From assembly GCF_012033695.1 (NCBI RefSeq), contig NZ_JAAVJI010000011.1, positions 94,751 through 158,750 on the forward strand: a DNA stretch of 64,000 nucleotides, in the 5' to 3' direction. The first letter of the stretch is position 1; every line of letters begins with the position of its first letter. The notes under the pieces are model-generated. The model was not told where the DNA came from. It made no database searches and worked only from the letters and a program-made list of their open reading frames with translations. This DNA is from Pseudomonas quercus. GTDB taxonomy: Bacteria; Pseudomonadota; Gammaproteobacteria; Pseudomonadales; Pseudomonadaceae. Made by a program: the position numbers and the translations under genes. Below are positions 7,802-15,371 of this stretch, piece after piece.

Positions 7802-8974
7802 TCAGGCAGGTAGGCCTGACCACGCTTGATCCATATCTGACAGCCCCCAATCCTGGGCCAGTTCTATACGCACAATGCGGTCCTCTCCTGTGGACAGATC
7901 AATGCACGTGGTGCTCAGCCGCCGGCGCTGTTTGCAGTCAAGCACCACGGCTACCTTGGGCGCCAGCAGGGCGCCATCGTTCTGGTCTATGACCACTGCC
8001 AGGCGGTCACTGCGCAAGCGGACCAAAGCGCCAATGGGGTAGATGCCGACTGTACGCACGAAGGCCTGGAACAAGTGCCCATCAAAATGCCCCTTCCAAG
8101 ACGCCATTTCCTTGAGTGAATGGGCAGGGCCCCATGCCCTTTTGTAGGGGCGAGCCGAAGTGACGGCATCGTAGACGTCACAAATGGCAGCCATGCGGGC
8201 CATCGGGCTGATAGCCTCGCCGGCCAAGCCGTGGGGGTACCCCGTGCCGTCAAATTTTTCGTGGTGATGCAGGCACACGTCGATGGCCGCCACACTGAGA
8301 AAACCACTGCGGCGCAGGATGTCCAGGCCGCTTACCGGGTGCGCACGCACTACCGCGAACTCTTCATCGGTGAGCCGGCCAGGCTTATTGAGAATTTCCA
8401 GCGGGATGGCCATCTTGCCAATGTCGTGCAACAGCCCGGCGGTGCCTGCCTCCAATACCATGGCATCAGGCCAGCCCAGCTGACGCGCCAGCGCCACCAT
8501 CAGCCCACATACGGCTACCGAATGCAGATAGGTGTATTCATCCACCGTTTTCAGGCGCGCCAGGCTAATCAAAGCGTGAGGGTGGCGCATGACCGACTCG
8601 GCAATTTCTTCCACTACGGCGCGTGAGCGATCACTGCTAATGGCCTGGCCCAGGCGAGCATCATTGAACATGCTAGCCACGGCGCGTTTGGCGCGGGCAC
8701 ATACTTCAACGGCCTGCTCCACTTCGGCCTGCAGGCTTTGTCCAGCCAGTACAGACAGTGCTGGCGCTGGTGCTGGCGCCTCTAGCGGCACGTCCAAGCC
8801 CCTGGCAGTGTCGATAAGCACTTCAGTCATGCCGGACCCACGGATGCGCTCCAGGTCTACAGGGTGCTGGATCTTGAACCCCACTTTCCAGAGAGACTGC
8901 GTGATGCCATCGCCTAGGGCTTCATGCAGAAACATGCCGACGGCTAAATCCGTAACTGAAATTTTTCGAATCAT
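7802..8974 (-). CDS. HD-GYP domain c-di-GMP phosphodiesterase with N-terminal DUF3391
   Basis: The 390-residue protein has an N-terminal DUF3391-like domain (about 1-60), a linker and a full HD-GYP domain (about 145-330). The metal ligands are present: H151, H183-D184 in LLHDIGK, HHHEK near 236-240 and the GYP loop FDGTGYPHGL (241-250). It should hydrolyse c-di-GMP to GMP via pGpG, favouring motility over biofilm. No receiver or membrane segment is present, so it is cytoplasmic. The ATG at 8974 has GGGG 8 bases upstream; an in-frame GTG at 8983 is the alternative start. Confidence 0.9.
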   Translation of the reverse strand: MIRKISVTDLAVGMFLHEALGDGITQSLWKVGFKIQHPVDLERIRGSGMTEVLIDTARGLDVPLEAPAPAPALSVLAGQSLQAEVEQAVEVCARAKRAVASMFNDARLGQAISSDRSRAVVEEIAESVMRHPHALISLARLKTVDEYTYLHSVAVCGLMVALARQLGWPDAMVLEAGTAGLLHDIGKMAIPLEILNKPGRLTDEEFAVVRAHPVSGLDILRRSGFLSVAAIDVCLHHHEKFDGTGYPHGLAGEAISPMARMAAICDVYDAVTSARPYKRAWGPAHSLKEMASWKGHFDGHLFQAFVRTVGIYPIGALVRLRSDRLAVVIDQNDGALLAPKVAVVLDCKQRRRLSTTCIDLSTGEDRIVRIELAQDWGLSDMDQAWSGLPA

Positions 8975-9116
8975 ACTATGCACCCCATGGTGCCTTCACT
9001 TTAACGGCAAAAGACATCATTTTGCCACTATTTATGCTTTGCCGCGCCTCACGTCAAGGTGCGTAGCGGGGCACGGCGCCATAATCCGCTCAACGGCCTG
9101 CGCGCTTGATGTCGAT
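8975..9116. other. Upstream region of the HD-GYP gene, with a small inverted repeat
   Basis: No gene is seen. GGCAAAA (9006-9012) and TTTTGCC (9020-9026) form a 7-bp inverted repeat about 32 bases upstream of the HD-GYP start codon. It is a possible operator; no regulator can be named. Confidence 0.4.
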
Positions 9117-9284
9117 TCACTCCCGTGTCATCGGCCGATGGTTGGAGGGCATTACCACCTCGTCAAGAGTGGTCGGGCCAATGTAGGCCGCCCAATTGTA
9201 GATTTTCACAGTGCCGCCAGCCGCGTGCGCCAGGGCGCCGAGAAGAACGACGGGCAAACAGAGCAGTGTGACAACTGACTTCAT
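9117..9284 (-). pseudogene. N-terminal remnant of a PotF/SpuD-like polyamine-binding protein gene
   Basis: A 55-codon frame begins with ATG after TGGAGGC. It encodes a signal peptide (MKSVVTLLCLPVVLLGALAHA) followed by GGTVKIYNWAAYIGPTTLDE, the characteristic mature start of PotD/PotF/SpuD-type putrescine/spermidine-binding proteins. After residue 42 (near 9159) the similarity stops and a TGA follows 13 codons later. Full proteins have about 360 residues, so roughly 88 percent is missing. The ribosome binding site and signal peptide are intact, so the break looks like a deletion junction rather than slow decay. What remains probably has no function. Confidence 0.75.
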
Positions 9285-9507
9285 GAAGCCTCCACAGGCA
9301 AGGTAGGCCAGGTTAATTCACAGGCATAGCCAATCAGAGCGTAGCCGAACCCGCCACGGCTTATTGGCTTTGGTCAGAGCCGTGTTGATATCGATGCACG
9401 AACGCACCACCACTGGGCAAAGCGCCGCAAGTGTTCATTTATTTGCACCCAACAAGTGCCGCAGAAAAAATAAACACCATAAAACCAACAAATACAACAT
9501 ATCCCAC
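9285..9507. other. Non-coding region between the polyamine-binding remnant and the amidase promoter
   Basis: No convincing gene is present. The stretch around 9440-9505 is noticeably AT-rich compared with its surroundings (runs such as AAAAAATAAACACC). This is common for a promoter region and fits its place between two divergently oriented reading frames. Confidence 0.5.
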
Positions 9508-9536
9508 TTGACGCTTCACGACGTTGTGACTGTAAT
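9508..9536 (+). promoter_or_regulatory. Sigma-70 promoter of the amidase gene
   Basis: TTGACG (9508-9513) and TGTAAT (9531-9536) are each 5/6 matches to the -35 and -10 consensus, with an ideal 17-base spacer. The -10 ends 42 bases before the amidase ATG. The imperfect palindrome TCACGACGTTGTGA (9516-9529, 12 of 14 positions symmetric) fills the spacer and is a good candidate operator, perhaps for the DeoR-type regulator encoded at 11090. Confidence 0.65.
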
Positions 9537-9578
9537 GCGACTGCCATCGCCATACGCCTCACACTTGCTGGAGCATCA

Positions 9579-11009
9579 ATGATGACTGAGCCCTACAACC
9601 TATCCATGCCGACTGTCATAGAGGCAAGCACGTTGCTTCACGCCTGCACATTGACGCCCGAGCATTTGGTTAAACGCAGTCTTGATGCCATAGAAACCCA
9701 CAATTCCACATTGAACGCGTTTGGCGATGTCTATGCAGAGTTAGCGCTTGAGCAAGCACACATAATGGGCGAGGAAGCCAGAAGGGGCATTTTCCGTGGG
9801 CCGCTCCATGGCATTCCATTCGGTATCAAGGACCTGTTTTCCACAGCAGGCCTGCGCACAACCAAAGGTTCTCTGACAAGCTTGAATAACGTGCCGGTCA
9901 GGGACGCGCCGATCATCAGGCGGCTGAAAGAGGCCGGCGCCATCATTCTTGGCAAAACAGCCACAACCGAATTTGGGTGGACCGGCGCGAGCACCTCTCG
10001 TGTCTTTGGCAATGGCCGTACCCCCTGGGACCCGCAGCTGACCAGTGGCGGTTCCAGCTCCGGCTCTGCCATTGCAGTGGCCGCGCGTATGGTGCCTGCG
10101 GCGCTGGGGTCCGACGGGGGCGGCTCCGTAAGAATTCCAGGGGCGTTCTGCGGCGTATTCGCCTTGAAAGGCTCTTTGGGCCGCATTCCTACCTGGCCAT
10201 GGTCGGCCACTGAAATGCTGAGCCATGCAGGGCCTATGACGCGCACAGTGCGCGATTCTGCCCTGCTGTTCGATATTCTGTCTGGCCCTGACCCTCTGGA
10301 TCACCAGGCGCTGCCGGCACCTGAAGAATCGTACCTGGCACGCTGTGACAGGCCTTTGGGGGCGTTACGCGTCGGCTATACCCCCACCCTGTTTGATACC
10401 GCCGTCGATCCAGCCATTACAACGGCGGTCGAAGCGGCCATTCAAAACATCGCAAGCAAGCTGCACCTTGATATCACCACGCTTTCCCTCGACTGGAATG
10501 ATCCGCTATCCACCTTTGAAACGTTATGGGTAGGCGGCCGAGGCATTGCCTATGGCGCATCACTTACCGACAAACTAGACGAGCTGGACCCTGGGTTTGC
10601 TGCGTTGATCAAGCGGTCGGCCCAGTACAACCTCGCTGGCTACCTGCAAGGCGTGCAGCAGCGAGCGGCGTTCGCCAATCAGGTGCACGGGTTGTTTCAG
10701 GACTACGACGTGCTGCTTATGCCCACCCTACCCGTGCTGCCCTTTGCGGCAGATGCAGTTGCGCCGCCGGGGTACGCAGGGCAGGACGGTGCTGTGCCGT
10801 GGGCCCGCTGGACGCCCTTTACCTACCCCTTCAACCTCAGTGGCAACCCAGCAGCAAACATTCCCTGCGGCTGGAGCCCCAACGGGTTGCCTATCGGGTT
10901 GCAGGTGGTAGGGCCACGGTTTGCAGATGGGCCTGTACTTCAATTTTGTGCCGCCATTGAAGCCATTGCGCCTTGGGACCAGCGGATCCCGCCCATGCTG
11001 GGCGCCTGA
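9579..11009 (+). CDS. Amidase signature family hydrolase
   Basis: The 476-residue enzyme has the complete Ser-cisSer-Lys triad of the amidase signature family: K84 in IPFGIKDLF, S159 in SGGSSSGSA and nucleophile S183 in DGGGSVRIPGAF. The spacing equals that of fatty acid amide hydrolase (K-75-S-24-S). It is cytoplasmic and has no GatA partner genes, so it is a free-standing amidase (AtzE/AmiE2-like) that cleaves a small amide to acid and amine or ammonia. It is the first gene of cluster A, with its own promoter. The substrate is unknown. Confidence 0.9.
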   Translation: MMTEPYNLSMPTVIEASTLLHACTLTPEHLVKRSLDAIETHNSTLNAFGDVYAELALEQAHIMGEEARRGIFRGPLHGIPFGIKDLFSTAGLRTTKGSLTSLNNVPVRDAPIIRRLKEAGAIILGKTATTEFGWTGASTSRVFGNGRTPWDPQLTSGGSSSGSAIAVAARMVPAALGSDGGGSVRIPGAFCGVFALKGSLGRIPTWPWSATEMLSHAGPMTRTVRDSALLFDILSGPDPLDHQALPAPEESYLARCDRPLGALRVGYTPTLFDTAVDPAITTAVEAAIQNIASKLHLDITTLSLDWNDPLSTFETLWVGGRGIAYGASLTDKLDELDPGFAALIKRSAQYNLAGYLQGVQQRAAFANQVHGLFQDYDVLLMPTLPVLPFAADAVAPPGYAGQDGAVPWARWTPFTYPFNLSGNPAANIPCGWSPNGLPIGLQVVGPRFADGPVLQFCAAIEAIAPWDQRIPPMLGA

Positions 11010-11089
11010 ACGCAGTAAACCGTAGCCTGCCCATGTACAGGCAGCGGGTGGGTACACTGGCGTTTTATTTGTAGCGGAATCAAAGCCCT

Positions 11090-11848
11090 ATGCTAAACCA
11101 GCCTCGTCTCGATGAAATCATGCGCCTGCTGGCCCAACAGCAGCGTGTAAAGGCGTCCGAACTGGCGTCCTTACTGTATGTATCCGAGGAAACTATCCGC
11201 CGCGACTTCAAGTATCTGGAAGAAATGGGGAAGTTAAGGCGTATTCATGGGGGCGCCATCTTGCCTCAGTTGCAGGATGAACCGCCGTTGCAGGTTCGTA
11301 GCCGAATCAAGCCGCAGGCCAAGGCGAGCATCGCCAATAAAGCAGCAGAGCTGGTGACTGAAGGCATGGTGCTGTTTCTGGACACAGGCACATCCACGCT
11401 GTCACTGGCCCACCGGCTGACGCAGTTCAGCCAGCTTAGAGTGATTACAAATTCGCTGGACATTGCCCAGGTAATAACAAGCCAAAGTGACAACAAGGTA
11501 CTGGTAGCCCCGGGTGATGTTCGCCGTAAAGACAATGCGCTGATCGGGCCTCATACGCTGGAGTTTGCTGGGCAGTTTCATTACGACATCGCCTTCATGG
11601 GCATCGGGGCCATTGACCTGGAACTTGGGCTTATGGACTACCAAGAGGCCGAGGCCATGCTGCGCCGCCGCCTGGTGAGGCATTCAAGGCGAGGTGTCAT
11701 CCTTGCAGACGACGGCAAGTTTGGGCACCGCTTATTTATAAACACACTGCCATTTAGTGCGATCACTACGCTGGTGACGAACCGCCCGTTACCGGCTCAG
11801 TTCGCAACTCGCCTGGAGCAAGATAATGTCGAGATCCTGTATGCCTGA
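11090..11848 (+). CDS. DeoR/GlpR family transcriptional regulator
   Basis: The 252-residue regulator has an N-terminal winged helix (about 1-60; LYVSEETIRRDFKYLEEMGKLRRIHGGA is the DeoR recognition segment) and a DeoRC sensor domain from about 75. The sensor carries the ligand-loop sequence DTGTSTLSLAHRL (expected DSGTT type). DeoR sensors usually bind phosphorylated small molecules, which agrees with the two kinases encoded downstream. The 3' end overlaps the M20 gene by 23 bases, so it is in the same operon. It probably represses cluster A until a phosphorylated intermediate appears. Confidence 0.92.
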   Translation: MLNQPRLDEIMRLLAQQQRVKASELASLLYVSEETIRRDFKYLEEMGKLRRIHGGAILPQLQDEPPLQVRSRIKPQAKASIANKAAELVTEGMVLFLDTGTSTLSLAHRLTQFSQLRVITNSLDIAQVITSQSDNKVLVAPGDVRRKDNALIGPHTLEFAGQFHYDIAFMGIGAIDLELGLMDYQEAEAMLRRRLVRHSRRGVILADDGKFGHRLFINTLPFSAITTLVTNRPLPAQFATRLEQDNVEILYA

Positions 11849-13106
11849 ACCGCTGATACCCAGCACCGCCGACCATGCCCAGTTCGAAGACCTGTTTGAA
11901 CGCAGCTCGGCTATCGGCGCCACTGCGGCAGGCGGCCTGCATCGGCTTGCAGCCTCCCCCGAAGATGGCGAAGCGCGCGACCTGCTGTGTGAGTGGCTAA
12001 CGGCCCAAGGGCTCGATGTTCACATTGACGCCATCGGCAACATCTTTGGTTTGAAGACCTTCACACCGGGTGCCCCTTACGTGGTGTGTGGGTCGCATCT
12101 TGACAGCCAGCCCAGCGCAGGGCGATTCGATGGCGTGTATGGCGTGCTGGCAGGGGCCGTTGCGGTGGCCAGCCTGGCGCGGCAACTGGAGGAGCGCCAG
12201 GAGACCCCTGCCTGCAACCTCGCCGTGGTCAACTGGACAAACGAGGAAGGCGCTCGCTTCCAGCCCAGCCTGATCGGCAGTGGCGTGTTTACCCACGCCC
12301 TTACGCTGGAACACGCCTGGGGCAGCCAGGACGCAGACGGCGTGAGCCTGAAGCAGGCATTGCACGCCATAGGATACCTGGGCCAAGGCAGGGTAGACCT
12401 GGAGGTTGCAGGGTATGTGGAAATTCACGTGGAGCAAGGCGCGGCGCTTGAACGTGAGCAGCATGCGATTGGCGTAGTCCGAAGCACCTGGGCGGCCCTC
12501 AAGCAACGCATTTGCTTCACGGGCGAACAGAACCATACCGGGCCAACGCCCATGGCAGACCGTCGAGATGCCATGCTGGCAGCGGCACATGCCATCATTG
12601 CCATTCGCCACGAAGCCGAACAGCACGGGGAGCGCATGCACAGCTCCGTTGGCCGCCTTGAGGTGTACCCCAATTCCCCCAACGTAGTGCCCTCCCTTAC
12701 CACCTTGATGGCCGAATACCGCGCCCAGGATGTTCACCTCCTGCAGTCTGCAGGCGCACGCCTTGATGCGACCGTGCGAGCCATTGCTGAAAAAACCCAG
12801 ACGCAGGTCGAGATTGAAAGCAGTGTGCTGCGCAGCCCGGGTGCTCTGCATGAGGGCTTTGCCGAACTGGCCCACGCGGTGGGCCAGCAGTTAGGCCTTT
12901 CGATCACTGACAGCGTCACCGTGGCTGGCCATGACGCCATCAGCATGAACCGTAAATACCCTACCTGCCTGCTGTTCATTCCAAGCCAGGGGGGCTTGTC
13001 CCATAACGAAGCGGAGTTCAGCAGCGCGCACGACATGCGCAACGGTTTGATCATGCTCACAGCCTTGCTGCACCGTGCCTGCACCCTGCCAAGCGACCTT
13101 CACTGA
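11826..13106 (+). CDS. M20 family Zn-dependent carbamoylase/allantoate amidohydrolase-like enzyme
   Basis: The 426-residue protein belongs to the hydantoinase/carbamoylase branch of M20. The metal ligands are recognisable: GSHLDSQPSAGRFDG (His and Asp), NEEGARF (bridging Glu), EIHVEQG (His) and SHNEAEF (final His). Family members remove carbamoyl from N-carbamoyl-L-amino acids, or hydrolyse allantoate, ureidoglycine or beta-ureidopropionate. The ATG at 11826 is preceded by GGAG at good spacing; ATG at 11841 is the alternative. With an amidase in the same cluster, the two could act in turn on an amide or ureide. Confidence 0.9.
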   Translation: MSRSCMPEPLIPSTADHAQFEDLFERSSAIGATAAGGLHRLAASPEDGEARDLLCEWLTAQGLDVHIDAIGNIFGLKTFTPGAPYVVCGSHLDSQPSAGRFDGVYGVLAGAVAVASLARQLEERQETPACNLAVVNWTNEEGARFQPSLIGSGVFTHALTLEHAWGSQDADGVSLKQALHAIGYLGQGRVDLEVAGYVEIHVEQGAALEREQHAIGVVRSTWAALKQRICFTGEQNHTGPTPMADRRDAMLAAAHAIIAIRHEAEQHGERMHSSVGRLEVYPNSPNVVPSLTTLMAEYRAQDVHLLQSAGARLDATVRAIAEKTQTQVEIESSVLRSPGALHEGFAELAHAVGQQLGLSITDSVTVAGHDAISMNRKYPTCLLFIPSQGGLSHNEAEFSSAHDMRNGLIMLTALLHRACTLPSDLH

Positions 13107-13115
13107 GGCCAGACC

Positions 13116-14072
13116 ATGCCGAACTCATCGACTTTGCTGGCCCGCCTGAATACAACCTTATTAGGGCATGCGCCAGGCTGCAGCCCTCTGGTTGCACCAG
13201 GAGCACCGGCTGTGGCTTCGCCGTCCAGGCTGGCAACGGAGTGGGCGGGGTACAGGGTGTCGGGCGGCAATACCCCTTGCTACGCAAAAGTGCTGCAGGC
13301 GGACATGGCTGAAGTCATCGATGTGGCCAACAGCGCACAGGCCAGCCGGTGTGCAGGGCTAACAGGCGCTGCGCCTCGCTTGATCGAGGCTGATACAGCC
13401 TTGGGCGTACTGCTTTTCGACGCGCTGCCGGCGGACAACTGGCGCACTGCGCGGCTTGACGACCTTGTCGCCCCTGAAAGCCTGAACAAATTATGGGCCT
13501 TGAAACGGGCCGTTCATTCCGGCCCTTCTCCAGGGTTTGTTCGGTCCCCCATGGACGATATCAACAAGCTGCGCACGCTTTGCCGTCGTGATCACGTAGC
13601 ACTGCCCCCCGGCCACGACTGGATCGATCAATGCACGGGCATGGCGTGGGAGGCGCTCCAAGACCGAGCGTTCTCGGCAGTACCGATTCACGGCGACGGT
13701 GTCAGCAGCAATGTGATGATCTCCACAGAGGGCGAACTCAGGCTGGTCGACTTCGACTACGGCGGCTGCATGGACCCTTGGTACGACGTGGCCATTACGC
13801 TTAATGAGCTGTACCCGTTCGAAAACCAGTGGCGCGAGGGCATTGCAGCCTGGGCAGGCCAATGCCTTGAAGCGGACTATGCCGCCTGCCGGCTATACGC
13901 ACTGATCAATGACTGGTACTGGACACTCTGGGCTTTCTGGGCCGGAACGGTGTCTGGCAGGTCGCTCGAATTCTCCAAGCTAGGGCAATGGACGTTCCTG
14001 CGTTGCCAGCAGGGCACCCAAGACCCACGGCTGGAGAGCTGGTTGCGTCTGGTAAAGAGGATAAGCACATGA
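13116..14072 (+). CDS. Phosphotransferase of the APH/choline kinase family (first of a pair)
   Basis: The 318-residue protein has the APH-type catalytic loop IHGDGVSSNVM (H192, D194, N199) and the metal-binding VDFDYGG (D212), so it should be an active small-molecule kinase. The N-terminal lobe is divergent and lacks the FKVPGAGTE strand of bacterial choline kinases. It ends in an ATGA overlap with the second kinase gene, giving translational coupling. The substrate may be an amino alcohol or hydroxylated amine released by the amidase or carbamoylase; this is inference. Confidence 0.85.
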   Translation: MPNSSTLLARLNTTLLGHAPGCSPLVAPGAPAVASPSRLATEWAGYRVSGGNTPCYAKVLQADMAEVIDVANSAQASRCAGLTGAAPRLIEADTALGVLLFDALPADNWRTARLDDLVAPESLNKLWALKRAVHSGPSPGFVRSPMDDINKLRTLCRRDHVALPPGHDWIDQCTGMAWEALQDRAFSAVPIHGDGVSSNVMISTEGELRLVDFDYGGCMDPWYDVAITLNELYPFENQWREGIAAWAGQCLEADYAACRLYALINDWYWTLWAFWAGTVSGRSLEFSKLGQWTFLRCQQGTQDPRLESWLRLVKRIST

Positions 14073-15004
14073 CCTTGCTTGGGAACGCTTCAACCGCTCA
14101 AGAGCTGCAACTGGAAGCCGCTGTCAGCAGCATCCGGGAATGGCAGGGCCGACACATTTGCTACTCGCCTGTCAGCGGGGGTATTTCCAACACCAACTGG
14201 CGCGTGGAAGTTGAGGGCGCTGGCACCGCTTATTTCTTCAAGGTGCCCGGTGCCGGCACGGAAATGTTCATTGATCGGCGTACGGCCCACGACGCCAGCG
14301 TTGCAGCGGCAGCCACAGGCTATGGCGCACCGGTGTTTGCCTTTATAGAGGCGCTTGGGGTTGAAGTGTTTGAGTTTATGGAAGGGTGGCGCACCTCTTC
14401 CAACCTAGATTTTCTGAACCGCGATGTACGCCATAACGCATTGCGAGGGCTAAAGGCATTCAACGACCAGCCCTTGCTGCACCAGACCAAAACCATTTTC
14501 CACATGATCGAGGAGCACCAGCAGCAAGTGGCTGTGCTGAAGGGAGAAAAACCCTTCGACGATGCCTGGCTGTCCTTGCAGTCCCAGCGGGCCCGTGCGG
14601 CCCTGGAAGCCTCCGGGGTGGACCTGGCGCCCTGCATGAATGACACCCTGGCCGGCAACTTCATGCTCAATGCACAGCAGGACATACGGCTGGTCGACTT
14701 CGAATATGCGTCCAACAATGACCGCCATTACGAACTGGCACTCTGGTTTGGCGAAATGTTTTTCACGGAAGACATGGAGCGCGAATTGATTGAAGATTAT
14801 TTCGGCCAGGTAAAACCGGAGACAGTAGCCAGGGTTAAAGTGTACAAGGCACTGGCTGATATCAAGTGGTCAACCTGGGCCATGGTGCAACATGCTGTAT
14901 CGCAACTGGACTTTGACTTCTACAAGTACGGCGCCTGGAAACAGATGAGGGCACGAAGTGTCATCAGTGACCCTCGTTGGGAATCCTGGCTGCGCGAAGT
15001 GTAA
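14069..15004 (+). CDS. Choline/ethanolamine kinase-like protein with altered catalytic loop
   Basis: The 311-residue protein has a clear choline-kinase N-lobe: GGISNTNWRV (37-46), FFKVPGAGTE (56-65) and FIDRR. The C-lobe has LVDFEYASNNDRHYELA with D210. In the catalytic loop the usual HND is MND (M190-N191-D192), so the conserved His is lost while the catalytic Asp and N197 remain. It may be active with a changed loop, or act as a partner subunit of the kinase just upstream. The start at 14069 overlaps the previous stop; an upstream ATG at 13988 lies inside that gene and was not used. Confidence 0.86.
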   Translation: MTLLGNASTAQELQLEAAVSSIREWQGRHICYSPVSGGISNTNWRVEVEGAGTAYFFKVPGAGTEMFIDRRTAHDASVAAAATGYGAPVFAFIEALGVEVFEFMEGWRTSSNLDFLNRDVRHNALRGLKAFNDQPLLHQTKTIFHMIEEHQQQVAVLKGEKPFDDAWLSLQSQRARAALEASGVDLAPCMNDTLAGNFMLNAQQDIRLVDFEYASNNDRHYELALWFGEMFFTEDMERELIEDYFGQVKPETVARVKVYKALADIKWSTWAMVQHAVSQLDFDFYKYGAWKQMRARSVISDPRWESWLREV

Positions 15005-15113
15005 GGCTTCACAACACCAATAAGAACATAGCGGGCCACCGCATAACTTGTTTCCTCTGCTTGAGTTTTATCGGACCTCACCTCGTAAGATCCAGAATTC
15101 AAGGAGCTTTCCC

Positions 15114-15371
15114 ATGAACACGCTCTCAACGGCCCCACAGCCGCAGCGCACGAAGTCCCTGGTATTTGCGGTGTACTTTATCGCCTTACTGATGATGGCA
15201 TTGTTTCCACCCTTCTACCTGAAGATAAGCGGCAGCTTAGTAGTGATACTGGGCATACCCCTGCCTATCTTTTACTGGATCCTTAATGCAACGCTCATGG
15301 GCTTGGGCCTATGGGTGCTTTACGCCTATGAATCCGCCACCGGGGATATCCCTGAAGATGGAGAAGCATGA
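15114..15371 (+). CDS. Small DUF3311-like membrane protein, symporter partner
   Basis: The 85-residue protein has two transmembrane helices (about 20-38 and 48-70) and a soluble acidic tail (IPEDGEA). The pattern PPFYLKISGS...GIPLPIFYWI fits DUF3311 proteins, which are regularly encoded just before SSS-family symporters. AAGGAG lies 9 bases before the ATG. Its stop overlaps the start of the symporter gene, so the two are translationally coupled. Probably an accessory subunit; no activity is known. Confidence 0.83.
   Translation: MNTLSTAPQPQRTKSLVFAVYFIALLMMALFPPFYLKISGSLVVILGIPLPIFYWILNATLMGLGLWVLYAYESATGDIPEDGEA

Noticed and set aside
9364..9582. Plus-strand 72-codon frame before the amidase gene
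   Set aside because: Its start is TTG without a ribosome binding site, the product has no recognisable features, and it runs through the likely promoter of the amidase gene.
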